Positions 9,173-18,671 are shown, counted from the first letter of the stretch. The stretch: 64,000 nt of DNA from RPQJ01 sp963746325 (GCA_963746325.1 CAVVBC010000036.1:62001-126000); one strand, 5' to 3'. The notes: generated by a model from the letters alone, not told the origin. Made by a program: numbers and translations.

Positions 9173-9246
9173 GCGCTCGATCCGGTGCCTGTCACCGAGC
9201 TTGGAAAGGCAGACACGCGCTCTGTGACAGGCACCGGATCGAGCGC
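9173..9246 (+). repeat. conserved-loop hairpin element, copy A
   Basis: Left arm 9173-9195 and right arm 9224-9246 are perfectly complementary over 23 bp. After a single C/T mismatch come GAGC (9197-9200) and GCTC (9219-9222), closing an 18-nt loop TTGGAAAGGCAGACACGC. The arm nearest the loop reads GGTGCCTGTCAC. The loop is almost unchanged in every copy in this window, while the arms differ. Confidence 0.93.
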
Positions 9247-9269
9247 CCTGGCAGCGTCGCAGGCTGGCG

Positions 9270-9359
9270 CATCGCAATCGTCGGACCCGGTACCGTTCCC
9301 AGAGCGCGTGTCTGCCTTTCCAAGCTCTGGGAACGGTACCGGGTCCGACGATTGCGATG
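9270..9359 (-). repeat. conserved-loop hairpin element, copy B
   Basis: This is an inverted copy 23 bp downstream of copy A. The arms 9270-9301 and 9328-9359 pair perfectly over 32 bp and continue without mismatch into GAGC/GCTC, so the stem is 36 bp. The loop is the same as in copy A read from the other strand. The arm sequence (GGTACCGTTCCC next to the loop, in core orientation) differs from copy A on both sides in a matched way. Confidence 0.93.
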
Positions 9360-9469
9360 TGCCACCTTGTCGCGTTCGACGCGCGATGCCGAATCGAAAG
9401 CTCGTGCGGCTGCCGTTGCACACTTGCACACAGCTTCCCAGCTGAGCGAACTGCACCGGCCGCGCGGGT

Positions 9470-10312
9470 TCAGTCGTCGAGCGGCAGGCCGCCCGACAGG
9501 CTTTTCACGTGCACCGGTTTTGCCGCGCCGACGTCGATGCGCTGGCCGGTCAGGGCGCCACCCCACACGCAGCCCGTGTCGAGGCCGAGCACGTCGTGCT
9601 CGTCGACGTAGCCCAGCGCGGACCAGTGGCCGAACACGATGCGCGTGCCCGCCGATCTGCGCCAGGGAATGCGAAACCAGGGTTGGGTTGCAGCCGGTGC
9701 GGTGGCCGGCGGACCCTTGAATTTCAGCGCCATGCGCCCGGTCCGCGCATCGCAGACGCGCAGGCGCGTGAACGCGTTGATCGTGAAGCGGATGCGATCC
9801 CAGCCGTCGAGATCGTCGCGCCAGGTGTCGGGTTCGTTGCCGTACATGCGCTCGTAGACTTGCCCGGCCTGCTCGCCGGCCAGTTTCTGCTGGACTTCGA
9901 CGGCGCAGGCTTGCGCGGTCGCCAGGTCCCATTGCGGCGGCAGCCCCGCGTGCAGCAGCGCGATGCCGAGTTCGGGATCCCGATGCAGCAGCGGCCGCGC
10001 CTGCAGCCAGTCGAGCAGTGAGTTGGCGTCAGGAGCGTCGACGATCGGTTGCAGGCCGGCGTCGCTGGCGCGCCAGGCACTGCCACCGCGCGCAATCGCC
10101 AGCAGGTGCAGGTCGTGGTTGCCGAGCACCACGACGGCCGCAGCGCCGAGCGACTTTACGAACCGCAGGGTGTCGAGCGAGCGTGGTCCGCGGTTGACCA
10201 GGTCGCCGACGAACCAGAGCCGGTCGGTGGCGGCATCGAAGTGCAGGCGCTCGAGCAGGATTTCGAGTTCGTCGAGGCAGCCTTGTAAATCGCCGACTGC
10301 GTAAGTGGCCAT
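9470..10312 (-). CDS. apaH: symmetrical bis(5'-nucleosyl)-tetraphosphatase
   Basis: ApaH splits Ap4A into two ADP and also removes Np4 caps from RNA in enterobacteria. The 280-residue protein has the calcineurin-like metallophosphatase motifs in order: GDLQGC (residues 7-12), GDLVNRGPRSLDT, GNHDLHLLA and the later LLHAG and FGHWS histidines. ATG 10312 gives the family start MATYAVGDLQG; the open frame beyond it is a shadow of apaG. It is the last gene of the lptD-surA-pdxA-rsmA-uspA-apaG-apaH run, 10 nt after apaG, the same order as in E. coli apart from uspA. Confidence 0.96.
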   Translation of the reverse strand: MATYAVGDLQGCLDELEILLERLHFDAATDRLWFVGDLVNRGPRSLDTLRFVKSLGAAAVVVLGNHDLHLLAIARGGSAWRASDAGLQPIVDAPDANSLLDWLQARPLLHRDPELGIALLHAGLPPQWDLATAQACAVEVQQKLAGEQAGQVYERMYGNEPDTWRDDLDGWDRIRFTINAFTRLRVCDARTGRMALKFKGPPATAPAATQPWFRIPWRRSAGTRIVFGHWSALGYVDEHDVLGLDTGCVWGGALTGQRIDVGAAKPVHVKSLSGGLPLDD

Positions 10313-10322
10313 CCGCCGGGAA

Positions 10323-10706
10323 TCAGTGCAGGACGCCCGGCATCGCGAGCCGGAACGGAGCAATCGGCGCATCGAACTGCTCGCCGTCGTCCGCGACCAT
10401 GTGGTACTTGCCCTGCATCGAACCCACCGGCGTCTCGAGGATGGCGCCGCTGGAATAGCGGAAGCCCTGGCCCGGCTGCAGGTGCGGCTGCTCGCCGACG
10501 ACGCCTTCTCCCACCACTTCCTGCACCTTGCCATTCGCGTCCGTGATCAGCCAGTGGCGCGTCACGAGGCGGGCCGGCTTGGTGCCTTCATTGCGGATGG
10601 TGATCGTGTAGGCGAACACAAACCGTCCTTCGCCGGGATTCGACTGGTCTTCGACGTAGTTGGTGCTCACGTCGACGCGGATCCGGTGGGGGGCGACTTG
10701 CGTCAT
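10323..10706 (-). CDS. apaG: ApaG family protein
   Basis: ApaG is a small beta-sandwich protein (DUF525) found next to ApaH; in E. coli it is linked to cobalt tolerance, and its molecular role is not settled. The 127-residue product shows the family pattern: VSTNYVEDQSNP, FAYTITIRNEG, ARLVTRHWLITDANG, VVGEQPHLQPGQGFRYSSG and MQGKYHM. The ATG at 10706 overlaps the uspA stop (ATGA), which fixes the start and implies coupling. The upstream open frame is not part of the protein. Confidence 0.95.
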   Translation of the reverse strand: MTQVAPHRIRVDVSTNYVEDQSNPGEGRFVFAYTITIRNEGTKPARLVTRHWLITDANGKVQEVVGEGVVGEQPHLQPGQGFRYSSGAILETPVGSMQGKYHMVADDGEQFDAPIAPFRLAMPGVLH

Positions 10707-11140
10707 GTCTTGTTCCAGCGCACCGCGAGCACGTCGCACGGCGCGGCGTGCAGGATGGTGTCCTCGGTCTGGTTGAACATGATCGAGAGTCCGTGCCGTT
10801 CGCGGCTGCCGAGCACGATCAGGTCGACGTCACGTTCCTGCGCCACGCGCACCAGCTCGGCCTTGATGCTGCCCGCATGCACGAGTTGCTCAGCCTGCCC
10901 GAGGCCGGCCTTGGCCGCGAGTTCCGCGATGCGCCTGGTGGCGCGCTCGACGAGTTCGCCTTCGATCTGCACGGCGGGCAGCAGGGCTTCGCCCATCGGC
11001 TCGACCGGCACGTACTCGACGACGTGCAGCAGGATCACCGTGCCGCCGTACCGTTGCGCCACGTCGCGCGCGCGCTCGGCGATTCGCTCGCTGCCGTCGG
11101 TGATGTCCACGGCAGCCAGGATCTTCTTGTATTCGCGCAT
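10703..11140 (-). CDS. universal stress protein, UspA family
   Basis: This is a 145-residue single-domain Usp protein. It starts with the typical YKKILAAVDITDGSE, where the Asp contacts nucleotide in ATP-binding members, has VILLHVVEY on the second strand, and keeps LIVLGSRERHGL near the C-terminus. The second half of the ATP motif (a Gly-rich segment ending in Gly-Ser) is replaced by NQTEDTIL, so nucleotide binding is doubtful. It is inserted between rsmA and apaG, where most gammaproteobacteria have nothing, and is coupled to apaG by an ATGA overlap. A sigma70-like promoter lies in its 94-bp leader, so uspA-apaG-apaH may also be transcribed on their own. Confidence 0.92.
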   Translation of the reverse strand: MREYKKILAAVDITDGSERIAERARDVAQRYGGTVILLHVVEYVPVEPMGEALLPAVQIEGELVERATRRIAELAAKAGLGQAEQLVHAGSIKAELVRVAQERDVDLIVLGSRERHGLSIMFNQTEDTILHAAPCDVLAVRWNKT

Positions 11141-11198
11141 GGTCGTGCTCCCGGCGGAACGCTGGGGTTCCGGTGCAAAAAAGTGACTCGCTGGATCG

Positions 11199-11227
11199 AT
11201 TATAGGCGGCAGGCCGGGTGCCACCAA
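11199..11227 (-). promoter_or_regulatory. sigma70-type promoter for uspA-apaG-apaH
   Basis: On the minus strand TTGGTG (11227-11222) and a perfect TATAAT (11204-11199) are separated by 17 bp, with the uspA ATG about 58 nt further on. The -35 lies inside the last codons region next to the rsmA stop, making this an internal operon promoter. Confidence 0.6.
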
Positions 11228-11234
11228 TCCGGAC

Positions 11235-12053
11235 TCATTCTGCCGGATTTGCGGGAACCACGTTCCCGGTCCGCTCCAGCCATTGACGGGTGAGGGCGGC
11301 AAACTGCGCGGGGCTCAGCGTTTCCGCCCGTGCGCCCGGGTCGACGCCGGCCGCCCGGATCGCCTCGGCATCGAGCAGTTGCAGCAGGGAGTTGCGCAAA
11401 GTCTTGCGTCGCTTCGAAAAAGCCGCGAGGACGACGGCGGCGAACGCGGCCGCGTCCGGCACTTCGAACGGCGGCGTGGCGTGCGGGTGCAGCGCGAAGA
11501 ACGTCGATGTGACCTGCGGTGCTGGCTTGAAGGCCCCGGCGCCGATGTCGAACAGCGACTCGACCCGCACGTGCGGTGCCAGCATCACCGTAAGCCGGCC
11601 GTAATCGCCGGAGCCGGGCGCCGCCGCCATCCGCACCACGACCTCTTTCTGCAGCATGAAATGCATGTCGGCGATCGCGTCGAGCTGCGAGATGAAGTGA
11701 AACAGCAACGGCGTCGAGACGTTGTACGGCAGGTTGCCGATGAGGCGCAGCCGCGGCCCGTCGCCACGCAACGCGCGGAAGTCGAATTCGAGCGCGTCGG
11801 CGAGGTGCACGCGCAGCTCGCCCCGGTCGCGCACATGCGCCTGCAGCGTCGGAATGACGTCGGGATCGATCTCGACCACGTCGATGGCACCGGCCAGCGC
11901 CAGCACGGGCGCAGTGATCGCCCCGCGACCCGGGCCGATCTCGACGATGCGGTCGCCGGGGCGGGGGTCGATGGCGTGCACGATGCGGCTGATGGTGCCG
12001 GGGTCGTGCAGGAAGTGCTGCCCGTAGCGCTTCTTGGCGTAACCGGCTTTCAC
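11235..12053 (-). CDS. rsmA: 16S rRNA (adenine(1518)-N6/adenine(1519)-N6)-dimethyltransferase
   Basis: RsmA (KsgA) dimethylates two adjacent adenines in the loop of helix 45 of 16S rRNA during small-subunit maturation; its loss gives kasugamycin resistance. The 272-residue protein starts with KRYGQHFLHD, has the S-adenosylmethionine loop VEIGPGRGAIT, the acidic VVEIDPD end of the second strand, and the catalytic NLPYNVSTPLL motif. The RNA-binding C-terminal helical domain includes FSKRRKTLRNSL. The ATG overlaps the pdxA stop (ATGA). It sits in the conserved order after pdxA. Confidence 0.97.
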   Translation of the reverse strand: MKAGYAKKRYGQHFLHDPGTISRIVHAIDPRPGDRIVEIGPGRGAITAPVLALAGAIDVVEIDPDVIPTLQAHVRDRGELRVHLADALEFDFRALRGDGPRLRLIGNLPYNVSTPLLFHFISQLDAIADMHFMLQKEVVVRMAAAPGSGDYGRLTVMLAPHVRVESLFDIGAGAFKPAPQVTSTFFALHPHATPPFEVPDAAAFAAVVLAAFSKRRKTLRNSLLQLLDAEAIRAAGVDPGARAETLSPAQFAALTRQWLERTGNVVPANPAE

Positions 12054-13075
12054 CAGTGCGACTTCCTGCGCTGATTGCGCCGGCTCAACTCGAGCGCCAG
12101 CGCGAGCGCGGCCTGCAGGCTGCCAGGGTCGGCCTTGCGCGTGCCGGCGAGGTCGAGCGCAGTGCCGTGATCGACCGAGGTGCGCACGATCGGCAGGCCG
12201 AGCGTCACATTGACGGCGTGGCCGAAACTGGCGTGCTTGAGCACGGGCAAGCCCTGGTCGTGGTACATCGCGACGACCGCGTCGATGCCCTTGAGCCGGT
12301 GCGCCACGAATGCCGTGTCGGCAGGCACGGGGCCGACGAGATCGAGCCCGTCGCGACGCAGCTGCTCCAGCACCGGGTTCATCACGGTGATTTCCTCACG
12401 GCCGAGGTGGCCGCCTTCGCCCGCGTGCGGATTCAGCCCCAGCACCAGGATGCGCGGACTGCGCACGCCGAACAGCCTGCGCAGGTCGGCATCGACGATG
12501 CGCAGCACGGCTTCGAGGCGAGCCGGAGTCAGGGCGGCGCTGACCTTGCGCAAGGGCAGGTGAGTGGTGGCGAGTGCCACGCGCAGGCCGCCTCCCGCAA
12601 GCATCATCACGGGCATTCGCGTGCCGGTCTGCGTGGCCAGGTACTCGGTGTGGCCCGTGAACGGAATGCCGGCCTCGTTCACGATCGACTTCTGCACCGG
12701 GGCTGTGACGATGGCCTGGAAGGCGCCCGCGGCGCAGCCGCCGAGCGCGACATCGAGTGTCTCGAGCACATAGGGCGCGTTCGCGGCGTCGAGCACGCCG
12801 GGTTGCGCCGGTGCTGCCAGAGGCACGTGCAACAGCTCGACCCCTGCGCGCGGGCGCCTGGCGGCGTCGAAGTCCGGAAGATCCAGCCTGGGCGCACGCC
12901 TCGAGCGGGCACGACCGAAGAGTGAACGGTCGCCGATCAGCACCAGGCGGCAGCCACGCGGCGCCGAATCGAGCAACTCGGTGCAGAGATCCGGCCCGAT
13001 GCCCGCCGGCTCGCCGGTGGTGACGGCGACGGTTCTGAGCGCCGTGCCGCGGCGCCCCCCGCCCGTGGCGCTCAC
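12050..13075 (-). CDS. pdxA: 4-hydroxythreonine-4-phosphate dehydrogenase
   Basis: PdxA oxidises 4-phosphohydroxy-L-threonine with NAD, the step before ring closure by PdxJ in pyridoxal phosphate synthesis. The 341-residue product carries VTTGEPAGIGPDL near the N-terminus, TGHTEYLA with a metal-binding His, LNPHAGEGGHLGREE, and AMYHDQGLPVLKH with the other metal-binding histidine. Its ATG at 13075 overlaps the surA stop by ATGA, and its own stop overlaps the rsmA start, so it is tightly embedded in the operon. PLP made by this route serves KynU and the Dat aminotransferase, both encoded nearby. Confidence 0.97.
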   Translation of the reverse strand: MSATGGGRRGTALRTVAVTTGEPAGIGPDLCTELLDSAPRGCRLVLIGDRSLFGRARSRRAPRLDLPDFDAARRPRAGVELLHVPLAAPAQPGVLDAANAPYVLETLDVALGGCAAGAFQAIVTAPVQKSIVNEAGIPFTGHTEYLATQTGTRMPVMMLAGGGLRVALATTHLPLRKVSAALTPARLEAVLRIVDADLRRLFGVRSPRILVLGLNPHAGEGGHLGREEITVMNPVLEQLRRDGLDLVGPVPADTAFVAHRLKGIDAVVAMYHDQGLPVLKHASFGHAVNVTLGLPIVRTSVDHGTALDLAGTRKADPGSLQAALALALELSRRNQRRKSHW

Positions 13076-14379
13076 ATCCGGTATTCGACGAAGGCTTCGT
13101 CCCGCAGCCGGCGCAGCCAGATTTCGGTTTCTTCGTCGGCCCGCGCCTCGCGCAACTGGCTCACGCAGCGGTTACGCGTCATGTCCTCGCTCGCGTCGTA
13201 CGTGCGACGGCCGAGCAGCTGGATGATGTGCCAGCCGAACTGCGTGCGGAACGGCTGGCTGATCTCGTTGTCGCTCATCGCGTCGAGCTGCTTTTCGAAT
13301 TCCGGGACGAAGGTGCCCGGCCCGGCCCAGCCCAGGTCGCCGCCACTGGCGGCCGAACCGGGATCTTCGGAGGTCACCGAGGCGACGGCTTCGAAGCTTT
13401 CGCCTTTCAGCACACGCTCGCGGATCTGCGACAGCTTCTGGCGCACCGTCTCGTCGTCCATCACTTCCGTCGGCTTCATGAGGATGTGGCGCGCGTGCAC
13501 CTGCGACACCAGGGCAGGCGTCTGGCCGCCGCGGATCTCGAGCACCTTGAAGATGTGCAGCCCGCTCGGCGTGCGGATCGGTTGCGTGACCTCGCCGGCC
13601 TTGAGCGTGGGAATGATGTCCGCCACGAACGAGGGCAGTTGTCCCGCCTTGCGCCAGCCGAGGGCGCCGCCTTCGAGGGCTGTGCCCGACTCGGAGTAGG
13701 TGATGGCGAGCTGGCCGAAGTCTTCGTTGCGGGACGCGCGCTCGTACACCGCCTGCGCCCGCGAGGTGCGCTCGGCGATCTGCTGCTCGGTGGCCGCGCT
13801 GGGTATGCCGATGAGGATGTGGGCGAGGTTGTATTCGTTGTCGGCGGTGGGCGAGGCCTTGCGCTTGGCGATGCACTGGTCGACTTCGCGCGGCGACACG
13901 TACACGCGCGCGATCACGTCGCGCTGGCGCAGGCCCTGCAGCACCATGTCGCGCCGGACTTCGTCGCGATAGTCGCGGTAATTGATGCCCTGCGACTCGA
14001 GTGCGGCCGGCAGGTCGCTGAACTTGATGTTGTTGCGGCGCGCCACGTCGGTGAGCGCATTGTTGATCATTTCGTCGGAGACCTTGAGCCCCAGGCGCTC
14101 CGCGCGCTGCATCTGCAGCTCCTGCAGCACCAGCCGCTCGAGCACCTGCTGACGCAGCACGTTGCGGGGCGGCAGCTGCTGGCCGGATTTCTGCAGGCGG
14201 TCGCTGATCGTGTCGAGCTGCTGCTCGACGTCGCTGCGGAGGACGATCCCGTCATTGACCACGGCGGCGACACGGTCCAGCAGGACGCCGCTGGAACTCA
14301 GGTCCTTGGTCTGGGCGCCGGCGGTGCCCACGGCGGCGACCAACAGCACGGCTGCGCCGAAAAACTGCTTATATTTCAA
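13072..14379 (-). CDS. surA: periplasmic chaperone and peptidyl-prolyl isomerase SurA
   Basis: SurA escorts unfolded outer-membrane proteins, including LptD, through the periplasm. The 435-residue protein has a signal peptide (KYKQFFGAAVLLVAAVGTAGAQ cut to about 22 residues), an N-terminal chaperone region with LDRVAAVVNDGIVLRSDV, and two parvulin domains. The first is around residues 170-275 (NLAHILIGIP), the second around 285-385 (VHARHILMKPTE, GDLGWAGPGTFVPEFE). There is no ATG near the signal peptide; TTG 14379, 7 nt after the lptD stop, is the best start. Placement directly behind lptD matches its client. Confidence 0.96.
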   Translation of the reverse strand: MKYKQFFGAAVLLVAAVGTAGAQTKDLSSSGVLLDRVAAVVNDGIVLRSDVEQQLDTISDRLQKSGQQLPPRNVLRQQVLERLVLQELQMQRAERLGLKVSDEMINNALTDVARRNNIKFSDLPAALESQGINYRDYRDEVRRDMVLQGLRQRDVIARVYVSPREVDQCIAKRKASPTADNEYNLAHILIGIPSAATEQQIAERTSRAQAVYERASRNEDFGQLAITYSESGTALEGGALGWRKAGQLPSFVADIIPTLKAGEVTQPIRTPSGLHIFKVLEIRGGQTPALVSQVHARHILMKPTEVMDDETVRQKLSQIRERVLKGESFEAVASVTSEDPGSAASGGDLGWAGPGTFVPEFEKQLDAMSDNEISQPFRTQFGWHIIQLLGRRTYDASEDMTRNRCVSQLREARADEETEIWLRRLRDEAFVEYRM

Positions 14380-14386
14380 GGGTATC

Positions 14387-16720
14387 TCAGGGTCTGGGCG
14401 CGGAGGGAAGCGAGGAGTATCCCCGAATCGTCTCGCGCAGGAAAGCTTCGTTGTCCACTCCGACACTGGACAGTCCCTTCAGTTCCAGTTGCAGGCCGAT
14501 CGAGGTCTCGGCATCGCCCGAGCGGCTGGAGACGAACCGCCGCGTCACCACGCGGACAGCCCAGCAGCAGGACGCGTACTCGACGCCGAGGAACTGGTCG
14601 AGCGTTTTCTCTTCCTGCAGCGAATACACCCAGCGCGCGAAGCCGCGCCACTGGTTGCTGATCGGCCAGGCGCCCGAAACGTCGACCTGCTCGAGCAGGT
14701 CGCGCCGGAACCGGTAGCCCGCGTTCAGCACACGACCCGGCGACGGGTTGTACTGGATGAACGTCTCCGAGCGCTCGCTCTGCGTCTCGTCCGGGTTCCA
14801 CTGGTAGCCGAAGCGCGCGTTCCAGTTCTTGAAGGCGGCCAGTTCGACTTCGGCCACGATGTCGGACGACGAGCGATCGCGGACCGGCTCGTCGGGCAGC
14901 GTCACGCGCGGGTCGGTGAAGTAGAACGACTGGCCGAGCGTCGCGCTCAGGTACTGGCGACCGCGGCTCGCGTCCAGCAACCGCGTGGTCACGCCGAGGC
15001 TCACCTGGTTGGCGTCACCGACACGGTCCGGGCCAACGTAGCGGTTGGTGCGGAACAGCTGCACGAGGTTCAGGTCGGGAATGCCCGTGTCGAACACCGG
15101 CAGGTCGTCCTGGTTGGTGTACGGCACGTACAGGTAGAGCAGCCGTGGTTCGAGCGTCTGGATGCGGTCGCCGCGCGAGCCCGAGGCACGTTCGAGCGTG
15201 AAGCCCGTGTCGAGGCTGCCCGAGGGCAGCGAGCGGTCCGGCGAGTCGTCGGCGCCCGGCGCGACGTCGTCGAGCATGTACTGCGTATAACGGTACCCGG
15301 CGCCGGCTGCAAAAAAAGCGCCATTGCCGTCGACGCGCCATTCGAGCGCGGGTTCGGCATCGAGCCGCACGCCCTGGGGACCCAATTCGCGCTGGAAGTT
15401 CGTGGCCTCGGCGAACACGGAACCCGACAGGCCGCCCGGCAGGTCGCGCCAGCGCCCCTCCGCCGTCAGCTGCGGCACGATGCGATACGGCTCGTCGGCC
15501 GCGGCCAGGCTTTCGTCGATGACCTGGTAGCCCTGCGCGCGGGCGTTGAAGTTCCACGCGCCGAGGTGGTGCCGCAGGTCGATGTAGCGGTTCACGAACG
15601 AGACGCTGGTGCCTTCGAAGCCCACGCCGAAATCCTCGAAGTAGTCGGTGTCGCTCACGTCGGTGGCGTCGATCAGCAAGCGCGTGCGTGGTGCGAAACG
15701 CGTGACGTGGCGCCAGTCGATGACACCGCGGGACCCGCCCCGCTCGCGGTCGTCGACGAGGTATTCGACGTTCAGCTGGCTGCGGCTGCGTTCGCTCAGG
15801 TAACGCAGTTCGGGGTCGAGCCGCAGCCCGCGCGACGAGTACCAGCGCGTCGTGAGTGTCGCGTCGTAATTGGGCGCGAGGAACCAGTAGTAAGGCACGG
15901 CGACCTGGGTGCCCGAGCGGCTCGAACTCCCGACCGTCGGAAACAGCAGGCCCGACTTGGGCTGGTCGCCCACCGGGAATGAAATCCAGGGCGTGTAGAA
16001 GATCGGGACGCCGAGGAAATCGATGCGCACGTCGCGACCCGTGCCGATGCGATTTTCCTGGTCGATCTCGATTGCGCCGGCGCCCAGGCTCCAGTCTTCG
16101 TTGCCCGGCGGACACGCCGTGTAACGGACGCCCTCGAGCTTGATGTTCCCCGTGGGCGACAGCGACGCGTTCTGCGCGGCGCCGCGCACGGAGCTGTCGT
16201 GCAGGCGGAACTCGGCGCCGGAGAACTCGCCGCGGCCACCTTGCTGGAACGAGCCCCCCTTGCCGCGCACGTTCATCTGCGGATCGAGGTACTCGACGTC
16301 GCCCTTGAGTTCGATGCTGCGCTGTTCGGCATCGACCGTGGCCTCGTCGGCAGTGAGCAGCCGCTGGCCCATGCGGATCGTGACGTTGCCGCTCAGCGAT
16401 GCGTCGCCCGCGCGGCCGAGATCGCCCGTGTCGCTGCTGATGTCGATGCGCGGGTCGTCGGGGTCTGCTTGCAGCAGTTCGTCGATGCGCGGATCGACGA
16501 CGGCTTCGATGGCGCAACGCCCCGTGCCGTCGGAGCGCCCTCCGGCAGGTGCGGCGACCGCAGTCGCCGGGTCGCCCGTTGCGGGAGCCGGGTCAGGCGT
16601 GCGTTCCTGGGCGAGCGCCGGGGCTGCCGCTGCCGCGAGCCAGGCCCAGGCGGCCGTCCGCCGCAAGGTGGCTTGCAGCGCCTGCTGCAGTCGCGGGGAA
16701 CGAGGGCGCGGCATCGTCAT
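14387..16720 (-). CDS. lptD: LPS-assembly outer-membrane protein LptD
   Basis: LptD is the beta-barrel half of the LptDE translocon that inserts lipopolysaccharide in the outer leaflet. The 777-residue precursor starts with a basic and alanine-rich signal peptide ending ALAQE. A jellyroll domain of the OstA type follows (LSGNVTIRMGQRLLTADEATVD, cut here to its first part LSGNVTIRMGQ, about residues 105-230). The rest is a 26-strand barrel with many aromatic-rich alternating strands. Two cysteines after the signal peptide (GRCAIE) and in the CPPGNEDW loop and the C-terminal ASCCW pair fit the disulfide pattern of the family. Starts at 16720 or 16714 are both possible. It leads the surA-pdxA-rsmA operon. 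Confidence 0.96.
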   Translation of the reverse strand: MTMPRPRSPRLQQALQATLRRTAAWAWLAAAAAPALAQERTPDPAPATGDPATAVAAPAGGRSDGTGRCAIEAVVDPRIDELLQADPDDPRIDISSDTGDLGRAGDASLSGNVTIRMGQRLLTADEATVDAEQRSIELKGDVEYLDPQMNVRGKGGSFQQGGRGEFSGAEFRLHDSSVRGAAQNASLSPTGNIKLEGVRYTACPPGNEDWSLGAGAIEIDQENRIGTGRDVRIDFLGVPIFYTPWISFPVGDQPKSGLLFPTVGSSSRSGTQVAVPYYWFLAPNYDATLTTRWYSSRGLRLDPELRYLSERSRSQLNVEYLVDDRERGGSRGVIDWRHVTRFAPRTRLLIDATDVSDTDYFEDFGVGFEGTSVSFVNRYIDLRHHLGAWNFNARAQGYQVIDESLAAADEPYRIVPQLTAEGRWRDLPGGLSGSVFAEATNFQRELGPQGVRLDAEPALEWRVDGNGAFFAAGAGYRYTQYMLDDVAPGADDSPDRSLPSGSLDTGFTLERASGSRGDRIQTLEPRLLYLYVPYTNQDDLPVFDTGIPDLNLVQLFRTNRYVGPDRVGDANQVSLGVTTRLLDASRGRQYLSATLGQSFYFTDPRVTLPDEPVRDRSSSDIVAEVELAAFKNWNARFGYQWNPDETQSERSETFIQYNPSPGRVLNAGYRFRRDLLEQVDVSGAWPISNQWRGFARWVYSLQEEKTLDQFLGVEYASCCWAVRVVTRRFVSSRSGDAETSIGLQLELKGLSSVGVDNEAFLRETIRGYSSLPSAPRP

Positions 16721-16727
16721 CCACGCG

Positions 16728-16735
16728 ATTATAAT
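16728..16735. promoter_or_regulatory. two-way TATAAT between lptD and amgK
   Basis: ATTATAAT gives a perfect TATAAT on both strands (plus 16730-16735, minus 16733-16728). On the minus strand it ends 7 nt before the lptD ATG, on the plus strand 62 nt before the amgK start. No clear -35 is seen on either side. Confidence 0.45.
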
Positions 16736-16797
16736 TGCGCCGGATTCGCCGCATCCGACTATTGCCAGCCCGCTCCATCCTGCCGCCCGGGGTTCAC

Positions 16798-17859
<1,062 letters not shown>

Positions 17860-17875
17860 CGCGTAGCGCTGCTCC

Positions 17876-18613
17876 ATGAGAGCCATGATCCTCGCAGCGG
17901 GCAAGGGCGAGCGCATGCGTCCCCTCACGCTGGCGCGACCCAAGCCGCTGCTGGAAGTGGGTGGCATGGCGCTCATCGAGCACCACCTGTACGCGCTCGC
18001 GACGGCTGGCTTCACCGAAGTCGTCGTCAATCTCTCGTGGCTGGGTGAGATGGTCCCCGCGGCGCTCGGCGACGGCGCGCGCTACGGCTTGCGCGTCTCT
18101 TACAGCCCCGAGGGGCCGGAACCACTCGAGACCGGCGGGGGCATCCTGCGCGCGCTGCCCTTGCTCTGCCCGATGGGCGTCGAGCCGTTCGTCGTGCTGA
18201 ATGGCGACGTCTGGATGCAGTACCCCTACGCGAGCCTGCGCGAACGGTTCGGCAACGGCCTGCCCGGCAAGGACCAGGCGCACCTGGTGCTGGTGCCGAA
18301 TCCGGCCCACAACCCGCGCGGCGATTTCGCGCACGCCGGCGGTCGCATGGTCGAACCCGTGCCGGGCATGTCCGCCGACACTGCGGTCGGTGGGCGCATT
18401 GCGGAACTGCCGCGACTCACGTTCTCGGGCCTGGGCGTGTACCACCCGTCGCTGTTCAACGCCTGCGTCGACGGCATCTTCAAACTGGCGCCGCTGCTGC
18501 GTACGGCAGCTGTCGCGGGTCGCGTCGGCGTCGAGGTTTATGAAGGTGACTGGCTCGACATCGGTACGCCTGAGCGGCTCGAGGCGCTGAACGCGCAGCT
18601 TTCCCAGCGGTAG
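17876..18613 (+). CDS. murU: N-acetylmuramate 1-phosphate uridylyltransferase
   Basis: MurU converts MurNAc 1-phosphate and UTP to UDP-MurNAc, completing the AmgK recycling step. The 245-residue protein is a nucleotidyltransferase of the RmlA/GlmU type: MILAAGKGERMRPLTLARPK at the N-terminus is the nucleotide-binding loop, LETGGGI follows, and VLNGDVWM carries the metal-binding Asp. The C-terminal WLDIGTPERLEALNA is also typical. The pairing with amgK makes the assignment more specific than for a generic sugar-1-phosphate transferase. The gene is followed by a field of repeats rather than a classical terminator. Confidence 0.94.
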   Translation: MRAMILAAGKGERMRPLTLARPKPLLEVGGMALIEHHLYALATAGFTEVVVNLSWLGEMVPAALGDGARYGLRVSYSPEGPEPLETGGGILRALPLLCPMGVEPFVVLNGDVWMQYPYASLRERFGNGLPGKDQAHLVLVPNPAHNPRGDFAHAGGRMVEPVPGMSADTAVGGRIAELPRLTFSGLGVYHPSLFNACVDGIFKLAPLLRTAAVAGRVGVEVYEGDWLDIGTPERLEALNAQLSQR

Positions 18614-18671
18614 GCGGTGAGCGCTGGGGTCCCGCGGCGTCGGGCGCATCACGCGACGTCAGCCGTCCGTC

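Larger units (their letters stand above)
9154..9469. other. convergent intergenic region holding two hairpin elements
   Basis: This 316-bp spacer between the secreted-protein gene and the apaH 3' end contains two complete copies of the conserved-loop hairpin family in opposite orientations (described separately). No gene is supported here; open frames across it only translate the hairpins. The last ~110 bp before apaH show nothing recognisable. Confidence 0.8.

Noticed and set aside
9176..9445. Small ORFs through hairpins A and B
   Set aside because: They depend entirely on the palindromes, appear in several frames and show no start signals.
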